The translations under genes and the position numbers were made by a program. This document shows, piece after piece, positions 39,601 through 50,600 of a DNA stretch of 64,000 nt (positions are counted from its first letter, which is position 1; each line of letters begins with the position of its first letter). The notes beneath the pieces were generated by a model. The model worked only from the letters and a program-made list of their open reading frames with translations. It was not told where the DNA came from and did no database searches. Source of the DNA: Sebastes aleutianus (lineage: Eukaryota > Chordata > Actinopteri > Perciformes > Sebastidae); contig CAKAKS010000032.1 in NCBI GenBank assembly GCA_916700875.1, positions 10,641,629 through 10,705,628 on the forward strand, given 5' to 3'.

Positions 39601-42600
39601 GATTATCTTACTGAACAAAATGTGTAAGTATCATAAATGTGTGTTTGCCACAGAGCTCATTTTCTGCAATAATCCAAAATCCAATAGAAAAATCCCATTG
39701 GCTTTTTGTCGAGGGAACCAGTGCGATAATAACATCCTGGTTGGCCTACAAAAATACGTCATCCCTGCAGCACTCTATAGTCCTATTTTAAACTCAGGGG
39801 CAACCTATGTATCCTGAAGGATGCCTGTATTTTTTAAGAGGGTCAAAGTCGGTTTTAGGTGCTCAGATTGAGTTCTTATCAATTCCAAATACCTGCTAGA
39901 GCCTCATTATGGCTGAGCAGCAGACTCCCCTGGCTCTGTGGGTCAGTAGTCACGTCCATGTGGGCTGACTGTGTGGACTGAGTGTCAGCTTCCTCATCAA
40001 AGGCCTGCCAGGTGACCTCAGCTTCATTGAGGTAGCCGTTGGACGTCTCGCTGCTTATACTCTCACCTAGGCAGGGCGGGTGAACGAGGTGGATAAAGGA
40101 CATAAAAAGTGTAAGAAGTTAAATACAGAGAAGTATGAGATTGAAGGCGCTGGCTGTGTAAGGAAAACTATTAATCCAGGCACAGTGTGAACTTTGTTTG
40201 ATACTTCAATGTTTGATTTAACTGATGAATCTTGAATTCAAAAACACGTGGAAGATATACATTAAAACACAGCTACACAGAGATGACAGTAGTTATCATT
40301 TTAAAGAAATAATTAGTGATGTAATCTCTAACTTTTCTCTCTGAGTTTGGGTCTTGAGTAGTTTGTGTGTCCCTCAGCATTGCACTCTGTCTCAGGTGGA
40401 CTGCTACTCCGCCGGATGAGAATCTAGGAATATAGAAACAAACATTAAAGAAGAGATACTTGAATGGTCAAATTCCTATTTCATTACTTTGACATAATAG
40501 TACAGTAGAAGATGACTCTTCTCACCACCGGTGGCTCGCTGCTCTCTCTCATCCCCTCAGACGTCCTGCCATCAGAGCCACAGGAAGTAGGGGAGTGCTC
40601 TCTCTTCTGGGCTGAAGAGCAACAGGGGATATTTTATGAATAAGCAGAAAAAAAAAATTAAGTTATCTTAAAAATTGTTATCGCTTTACTACTACCTTTA
40701 TGTAATTGAGTTTAATTGGATAGGCAAAAATGTTTTCTTTTTTTAACATGCGGTCAAGGACAATAGATTAAAATTAGTCTTCATAGCCAACGCTGGCTCA
40801 TTTACAATTCTTCTGTTTCTGTTGATCAATGAGCATAGTCCCTATCTAATAAACTAATACAAAATAAATAAAATAAACATGCATTAAATCCATATGAGAA
40901 TACCCTAAATGCCTGGTTTCCACCATGTCCTCTCTATAGGCATGGACGTCTAGTTGTAGTTAAAAGTGGGGGTGCAAGATTAGTGACAGGCAAGGGGAGG
41001 TAAGGCAGGAACATTTTCATTGAATTAACATCTGAAAGTGCCATTTCCTGCAATATGGAGTCTTCAATCGTGACCAATAAAGCTGCTCTTTCACTATAAA
41101 GCTCAGTTTATATTGAACTATATATCAAAATATTCTTTTTTCATTGTGGTCTGTACTTTCAGCAGTGAATGACAGATAAAATGTTGTCTCAGAGTGTATA
41201 ATGCATATATTTCATAGTTTGTCAAGACAAATTGCAAAGCTATGCAACCAGACAGACATTCAGAACGCAGTAACGTAGTTAGCGTATCTCTTTAAGAGAC
41301 TATTTTTTGATAAAAGCTGTTCTATTTCTAGTGAAAAGCTTAAAAAAGCCGAATTACAGCAGCATATGTACGAACCTGATTCTCACTTCTCATATAAACT
41401 CTGGACAATGTCCAGAGTTTATATGAGAAAATGGCTTAGTTCATTTACTACATGTGAAAACTATGAAAATAGCCAGATATAACTATTTTTGATCCAAACT
41501 AGCTCAAATATTTAACAGTAGAAAGGTTCTATGATCAAAAACTGGGGATGCAAAAACACACATTTGCACCCCAAGTCTAATAGTGGCAGTGCAGCTGCTC
41601 TGCTTGCTCCAACGCTCAGTAAACATGAATGAAAACTGTCAGACATCCATATTACATGTCTATTTTCATATATAAAAACAGCAGATGTCACATCACAACA
41701 TATATTTCAAAATGCACAATATTAAAATATGTATCCATCAAACTATTCTAGACCCCAGTCTAATAATAATCCACCACTAACTATGGCCTACACATCTCTG
41801 ATATCTGACCAAATGTCAACAAAAACTCAACATAAAGGCTTAACTAATATCAATTTAGGTTACTGGATTGGATTGCATTAAATTGTAAAGGGTGTAATTA
41901 ATAAAATGGAAATCCAACTGGCATATGACGTTTTTAACAAGTTAAAGGTAGGGTTGGTAATCTTGAGAAACTAGGAAGAGTACACTAGATTTTAGAAATG
42001 ATCCAACTGAAAAACCGAGCCCAGTGATGCCAACCCTTCTCCAATGACAGTAGCTCGCAGCATTAGCTCCAAAAGTCCCTATATCTAGCGAGAAAGTCGC
42101 CAAGTTGGCAACACTGACATTTGGGCCGAATTAAATAATTGGAAATCCCAGTCCAGCAACAGCCACAAAAAAACTGATTTTTTTTGTCAGAGCATTTGAT
42201 TGATTGATTACTGTCGGGACGTAATGAAAACCTTTAACTGATGGCTTGCATGTTAGCTCACCTAAATCTCTTCTAATCCCAATGTGAGGCCAAGGGTGTC
42301 ATTTCAGTCTAGATTAGAGTTGAAACATGTGGGGAATCAAAAATCAAGTTTGTGTTTGTATATACCTGGTAAAGTGTCAGACAGTTGTTGGGTGATGTCG
42401 GAGGTGCTGCTGCTACGTGGCAGGGGGCTATCCCCGCCTCCCAGCTCCTCCTCTCCCCCACATTCTGACAGCTGACACTCCTCCACATCTGACAGACGGG
42501 AGAGAAGAAGAAACGTAATTAGGCAGAGCCACCGGAACCAAATAGAAACCATCACACAAACCTTCACATGTTATCCTTAGGGATTTGAAGACACAATATA

Positions 42601-45600
42601 GACGATTAGGACATGCACACATGCAGTAGTGATGCAGACATACTCTTGTTATAGACTGTATTCCTAGATATTGTTTTTTTTTTTATTCCATTTTTCAATA
42701 AGTAAGCACAAGACAGTCTTAAGTTCCTGTTAAAACATAAACCTCTTTGCTCCAGTTACTGACTGTCACAACACAGAAACTGACAGCAAACAACGGATAG
42801 TGACGGATGGATGGAAAAGCAGGCGGCGGAGGTCACAAACACACAAACGCATGCAGCTCTCAGAAAACACTTTACCTGAGAGTCTGTGAGAGCAAGCAGA
42901 GTTACCAGAAGAGATACCAGGTAAGAAAGAGCTCACAGTGTGGAGCAGCATAGGAACGCTTTTAGCAGCGGGCAAAGCCTCGTATAGATGAACACAGTTG
43001 CTGATGGACTGGCTTCGCTTAGCTTCCATCAGGGAAGAAAGAAAGAAAGAAGAAGAGGAAGAAGAAGAAAGACAGTGGAAAAAGAAAAGAGGTAAAGGGA
43101 AGGTCAATTTGGTGTTCAATGAAATGAATGAGCGATAAATTCCAGAAATAATTACAACAATGGCTCGGAGAAAGAATTACCAGAAGAAATGAAAAGATAA
43201 AATCCAAACTCAGACAGAGGTCTGACTTCACTGAAACTGTAAATTTAAAACAGTGAGACAACAAGTTTGTTGCATTTAGTGATACAGAGTGTTTGTGTAG
43301 GTTGTAGTTTGGACTAAAGCTTGACTGATACTGGATGCTGATATTGATATTTGAGAGTTTTAAAAATAACAATAATAAAAATGATTATAATAATAAACTT
43401 AAGCACCTTTTAAAATATAGTAACAAAATGCTCTACACAGGGAAAACAAAATGAAAACAAATGAGCAAAACAATTAAATAAAATCTAGCAAATAAAATGA
43501 ATGAATAAAATTCCAAAATAAATTGTGTAAACTGTGTATTGCTTCTGTTTCTTAAGCCCTATTCACATGGGATTAGTATTACCTGGGGACCTTTAGTAAT
43601 TTGTAATAATTGCGGCGGTCGTCTGTAATCTGCCATGTCTTTAATTTGTCAAGTAAAAATTCCATCGCACACAGAGGTAATGTGATAATATTAGTCCCGC
43701 AGGAATTTGCATCTTGTGATTGGGAGTAATTTTTTTTCCTGCCTCTTTCCCGGTCAAGAATTATTGAGGCTCTGTTGGCAATTATAAATGAAAATTTTGA
43801 CAGCATTTTGGGTGCAATATTAATAATATTAAATATAAATATGATATAGTATAAGATTTTTTTTTATATACGCAGATGTTACACAGAGCCTTGCTTTTAC
43901 ACCCAGGGAATAATGTCAGAAAATTCGAATAAAATACAGGCTTTGCTTTTCCCGTGCACATGGGCGATGTTTTCGCCTTCAATTAGTCTCCCTTTCGTTA
44001 ATTTGATTGACAGATGGTTCATCCAATCACCTGCCAAGTATTTTTTTGAAAGTGCCTGCCCTTTTCCAAACAGTTTCCCATTACGGCTTCTCAGATGGTT
44101 CTGTGAAACAAACCATCTGACAGGGTCAGGTGAGGTGAGATATGACCATAATCTTCTATCACGATACAGGTAATTTCATATCTCGATAACAATTATTGAT
44201 CACGATATAGCATGTTTTCTGGTAATTCAATAAATGGTCTGTATGACATAACCACATGTTAAAGCCTATTTTTATACACTCCTGTGTGAATTAAATACTT
44301 GACAAATGAAAAGTACTGAGTGAGTATGTTCTTATCTTAAGAACTTGAGTGCAAAATAAAATTTTAAGTGAAATTATAGAGAAAAAATAATAATAAAAAG
44401 TAGAAACAATATAGAAAAACATATATGATAGACATTTTTATACCGTTTTGATGATATATATCATCATATTGCCCAGCCCTAACACAAAGGTATACCTGTT
44501 AACCATCCCAGCAACAGCAGAGTGAGAACTGGTTCAACTGGGTCTCTGGCATTGTAGAAGCTTAATGAGCACCGTAATGAATTATCCAGCCCTTTCCTCC
44601 ATTATCAAGACGAGATCTCTGAGCAATATTAGCTTGTATTTTGCATGCAGAAGTACAGCCAAGTTTTGACAGTTGTTCAGAGCTGAGGCATTGCCATTGT
44701 GTCTGGATAGCACTTCAGGCTTAATCTCAAAGAGAGCAATGAAAGAGGACAGTCCTATTCTCTGCTTTTCAGCACACTTTAATTACGCCTTTCAGTAAGA
44801 GAGATACATCGTCTCTGCTGCAGCCCGCTGCTGCTTCCCATTTATGCATATTAATGAGCATTAATTACACTCTTAATGAAACTATCAAAAACTGCCGTGC
44901 AATTGATGTGTGGGGCTCCTCTCTTGAGGAGTGGGGAGGAGGGCTGTCGGGCCTTTGAAGATCAATGTGGGAGAAATCCAATTAGGCCAAAGAAAGGGAA
45001 GGGAATTTGAAGCGGTAGTGTTTAATGTCCATCTTTGCTTGCACGTAGATACAAACAAACAGACTAACAGAAAAGGTGCATAAACATGCACATGAGACAC
45101 ATAATAGATGTGTCAGCACACACACATACACACACACACCCCTTCTAAGACTTCATCCTTCAACACAAAAGCACACATACATCTGCTCCCAGCTCAACAA
45201 GCTCGTCATTTTAGGACGTCGGTGGTAATTGGGGAGGCGGAAGGCCAGGAAAGTAAAAGGCATCGTCTCCGTCTTTTATCCTCCACATTAAGATTCTGTC
45301 TAGACAAAATTAAGACGAGCAAGACAGGCACTGCAGCTAGTTACTTCCAGCTCAACTTATAATTAGCCTGCCACATTCCCATCAGATAAGGGGTGTTTGC
45401 TGTGTCTGAATCGAGGTAATGACAATGAGTGTCCAAAGCTGGCCTTTGACATGCCGTCAGAACGGGGATTGTGCGGTGTGCCTGCAATCGAGCTGACATG
45501 GAAACATGTTGACATTGGCCGGTGACATGTGAGGGGGAACAATGGGGGCCATCTGCTGGTCTCTTTGTCTTTGGTGCTGGGCCTTTCAACGACACCTGGG

Positions 45601-47606
45601 CTAGCGTACACACGGACCTGTCTGAAGGCTTTCACACACAGTCAATACGTCTGATAAAACCTGTGGTCTGACGCTGCTCTGAGGAAGCTTATCAGTACTG
45701 TGTTGTTGGCCCGCACAAAGCCAGAGGATTAATATAGAATCATACATACAGTACATATGAAGGGCCTTATGAAAACTTTGGATTATATTTGTGCTTGCTT
45801 TGATGGTATAGTAACACACAGCTAATACAACGATCACTAATATCACAAGTACTTACCGGAGGCCTTCTGTCGGACGTTGTTGCGGGCTTTCTCTACACCG
45901 GGAGCTCCTGACGTAGTGGCGGAGCGAATCCTCATGGGCTCCTGAACTCCTGGCCCGACCTGCTCCCCTTGGTTCCTCCAACTCAGCGAGAAGGAACGCG
46001 CCACTGCCGCTGCCTTCTGGGAGTCCTGGATCACACCTGACATGCAGAGAACAACACTTGTTGAGTACTGAGGTGTCACTAAATTACATTTTTTGTTTTT
46101 ATTAATAATCAGCTTTATAATTGGATTTAGCACCACCGACCTCTACTGACATACAAGACAGTTTATGGTGGATTTCAATACAGATGCTATGGAATACAAT
46201 ACAGTTATGGTATTTTAAACCTTAAAAAATATGTCCACACCCCACACACTGCTGTAGTGGATTGCATTTATGACTTTGGCGACCACTAGTGGTAGTATCA
46301 AAAGAAGACACGCAGAATGCAGGGCACAATGATGGGTGGAAGTTGGGCAGTTAATAGAGTGCTACAGGGATGACGTATTTTTGTAGGCCAACCAGGAAGT
46401 TAGCATTGCCCTGGGTTCCCTCGACAAAAACCCAATGGGATTTTTCCATTGGGTTTTGGATTATTGCAGAAATAAGCTCTGTGGCAAACACACGTTTATG
46501 ATATTTACATGTTTTGTTCTGAATGATAATCTCCACTAAGGTCTGTCGGAGGTTCAAACAATGGTTGATTAATAAATACACGTCAGCACTAAACTCTCCT
46601 TTTGCTGCTTCAATTTATATGTCCTGCTTGTCTGCAATTTTGCTTTATATGTAGAAATGTCACCGCTGTTTCTAATGCTTTTAACAATTGTGTGTCCTTT
46701 TCCAACTTTTAAACTGCATGTCCTGTTTTATGTTTTTGTTCTGATGTATTTTAGGAAGACTTCTGTAACACCTTGGCCGGGGACAAAAGAAGAAAAATAG
46801 CCTTTTGGCTAATTCTGGTCATTTTTATACTATGTGTATTTATTAATTTGCACTGTCCCTTCACAAATAAACTAAACCAATCTAAACTAAATGAACACTG
46901 CTTCTATGATTTTTGAAGTGTGAATCACCATACGTAAAAAGCTAACGTTAGGCTATAAACAAACAACTCCACGGTCGCAGGAGCGTGAGTATACACAACG
47001 AGGCCATAGAGGCAGACGAGTCGGCGTGATGACGTTAGTAGTCGAGATGTTTAGTCTCATTTAGCCACTTGTTAGCAAGCGCCTTTTTTAAGACACGTAA
47101 GAACTTCAAAATTCACAAGTGGGGTATTTACTGACTTATTTTAAATCGTAGAACAAAACATTAATGTCGATTAAGTTTGTGTTAACCACAGACCTTATTT
47201 CAGGCATCTAACTGAAAACCCATTCAAAAACCCACTGACTTCCAGACGAGGGAACCGGAAGTGCTAAAATGCTAACTCATTTCTTGGTATTAGGACTCAT
47301 TCCTGTAGCACTCTATATGGTCACGGGTGTTTTGTGTAACCAACAGTCAAAAACCTAAAAGGTATTCACTGTACAATGACACAAAACAGAGAAAAATCGG
47401 CATATCTTCACATCTAAAAAGCTGGAAAAAAAGAATGTTCTGCTTCTTTTTTATGCCACATTGAATCAATTTGATTATCATATTGTTTCCATCTGAACAA
47501 TGGGTCATGATGTACGAAATCTATACAAGTGAGGTCCAATGCAATTTATGTCGACTTAGACATTTAAAAGCTTTGCAAATGTTATTTTGACCCACTGCTT
47601 ATGAAC

Positions 47607-47638
<32 letters not shown>

Positions 47639-50600
47639 TAGTATTTGTTTTTAGAACATTGGGTCACTGATCAACAGAAATGTCTTTTTCATGTCAAAGT
47701 GACAGACACTGACACAACCGAACCATCATTAAGTCACATGTCGGAAAAGAATGAAGCTCAACTGTAAAGTAACCAGAATGATCTTCCTAAAAGTCAATTT
47801 CAAACCTTTTTTTTTCCACTCAAATTCTAGCCATCCCAATTCCCAGTTTTTTTCCCCCATTTCTCCCCCTCACCGCGTCCTCTCTGCTTCTTCTCCTTCT
47901 GTTCGCTGAGTTTGTCCAGAGGCAGGTTGGCCATGTCCAGGCCATAAACGGAGCGTGCCAGCACAGCCGTCAGCGAGTCCATGATGCTGGCCCACTCTGT
48001 CACCAGCTCCTCCCAGCAGGTAAGAGAGGACAGCACTGCCAGCAGCTCGTCCCATAGCTCCCGGGAGATAAATACGCACAGGTTGGCTCGCACCCACGCC
48101 ACAATGATGGTCTGAATGTGAGACGAGGGGAGATGAATTAGCATTGACGGACAGGGTTGCGAATCTGAATTTCCAGCCCCTGATAAGATGTGACAGCTGA
48201 ATGCTCACACTGATGCATCTAATTTGGTAAAGTGTCTCTTTGGCTTTTTGTCAACAACCAAAACATCCAAGACACCCAAACCCAGTACATATAGGTTCCT
48301 GAGCAACACATCATGGTGGTTACTCAAAAAGGAAAATGCAGAGAATTATGTAAATTCAAAGTTCTGTAATTACCCTAAAAAGTATGGATGCTAAACTTTC
48401 CGCAAAGCTGTCTTTTCTTTGGTTTTCCTGTGGCCTCTTCATCACTGCCTCTGTGATCCTCAGCAGTACCTGCAGCATCTGCTCCCTGCAGAAACACAGA
48501 CAGTAAATCAGAACAGTGTCAACCAAAAAAAAAAAGTTGATGTGATAAAAGAATCATCAAATAAAAACCAGATGACATTCAAGAGTCACGATGGAATAAC
48601 TGTGTATCTGAATATTTCACTGACCATGTCTGTGTATTCATGGTGTGCTCCATGATCATGTGCCGGTAGATGCTGAGAACACCCTTGCACACCTCGACCT
48701 GGTTATCCAGGAGTTTAGCTACATCCTGGCATGGCTCCAGCAGGAAAACATTGGATGAGTTGGTCAGGAACACCTTTAGGGTGCATGAAGACACAGAAAA
48801 AGTTCAGCAAACAGCAAGACAAAAAGTTAAGTAAGACAAAGTCCATACAGTTATTTCTGATTCTAATCACCAGGTGCTGTGATGTCAGGATTAAAAACAC
48901 ACTGAACATAGAGACAGACCTGTAGTGTGGGCTGGATACCAGCCTTGACATCCCTGTTCTGCCCCTCGGTGAGAAAGCCCCGATTGATGGCGCTGCTGAA
49001 CGAGTAAGTCCTCCCCCAGCTGGACGTCCGTCTGTGGCCGTGACTCTCTACCGCCTGCGAGAAGAAAAAGGCAAGCCAGTCAATTGGTCAGTAGACATCA
49101 GCTAAGATATTAAAACAGATATAGAACGGAGCTTGCATGTTTGGTAAGGATAAACATCTTATGCTCATAACTTGTTTATCAATGCTGTTTTGAGACCCTC
49201 ATAATGTGGGTGTTGTTTTACTTTTTACTACTTATTGAGCTGTCATCCAAGCTGTGTGCGCACAGTTACGCAGGAGAGCCCGGTAGAATACCGGTACAAA
49301 GAGACAATGCGCTTGTGCCAGATATTAAAGCTGCAGTTGGTAACTTTGAGCAAATATTATACAGTTATTTCTATAAAATGGTCACTACATCCTGACAGTA
49401 GTGTGTGAGAGACAGATAATCTGTGAAAAACAATCATGTTCCTTTGTGCCCTTCTAGTGCTCCTAATGGCATTAGCAAGATTTCAGTGTGCTAGAAGAAA
49501 ACAACAAATCAGAGCCGAGCTGTCCCTGGGCAGCTGTCAATCACTGCTAGTGAAATTCGGGAACTCCGATTCAAACTGTGAAACTAGGCAGCGCTGATCA
49601 AATATGAATCAAGATTCTGTTACTGTAATGCCTATTTCTCAACTCAAATGTTTTCAGAAACATCTTGTAGTGTACTGTTTAGCTGTAAAATGAGAAAGTT
49701 TGCTCTGGCTGGTGGGCAGGGCTTGGTTTTGGCTCGACTGTTTTCAACATGGCGGGCCGGGGCACAAAGTTTCTCATTTTACAGCAGACTGCTCGGCTCT
49801 GATTGGATGTTTTCCTTCGGGTGTGGTGAAATCTTATAAATTGCCATTAGGAGCACAGGAAGACATAGAGGAACATGATTTTTTTTCACAGATTATCTGT
49901 CTCATGCATTTCTTTTTAAATCATCTTTTTATCAAAGTTAACATCTGCAGCTTTAATGAGCTGGGCAATGCAACAATTGAGAAAATCAGGCAAATACCTT
50001 TTCAATTTAAGGTTTGTTAGTTCTACTAATGTAACTCAAATCCAGTAACTGCACACTATGCTACTGGTGGCCGTTGGAAAGCAGCCTGCATCACTCTTTC
50101 ACAAGCCGGCAGTTATACTTTCATTTTCCATTAATGGCGTATTAAAAGCATATTTAGTCTGTGCAGAAAAAATGTAGGCTACACACTGTATAAACATCTA
50201 AGTCAGATGATCACTGGATGGATTCTGATATATCAACAGAATCCTCTCGTTGCGCAGAAGTTAGCTTTCTTTTGATGAAAATAGCCTATTTCTTTCCTAT
50301 AGTCGCATCAGGCGTTTATCGACACCTGATGGTCGCCGGCTACCAGTTGCTATTTATTCAGGAAACAATTTTTGAGAAGCATAGGGAGAAAGCAAATATG
50401 GGTGGATAAAATAGTCCTGTTGGACACAGGTCTCCCTCTATATATAGGCTTACCCTACTCCAGTCAACAATGGGCTGCTCCTGTGTTATTGCCACAATAG
50501 TTCTTTACGTTGTAAATATTATGTTCATTGATGCTTTAGGGATAAATCATATTGTATCGGGTTCCTGTGCTATTGGTGAAGGCAATTGCTACATTAGAGA

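Larger units (their letters stand above)
38014..39892 (-). other. Intron between exons 18 and 19
   Basis: 1,879 bp. Repeats R2 (about 38698-39178) and R1 (39186-39778) lie back to back and fill more than half of it. No coding signal. Confidence 0.8.
40612..42365 (-). other. Intron between exons 15 and 16
   Basis: 1,754 bp. It contains a degraded palindromic region (about 40965-41590) centred on a perfect 20-bp hairpin at 41387-41429, and a small MITE (41942-42236). Confidence 0.75.
46037..47873 (-). other. Intron between exons 12 and 13
   Basis: 1,837 bp. More than half is R1 copy 3 (46364-47316), with an AT microsatellite at 47611-47639. Confidence 0.8.

Noticed and set aside
46351..46581. 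Similar open frames at 39596-39817 and 46351-46581
   Set aside because: Their similarity comes from both lying in copies of repeat R1, not from a conserved protein.
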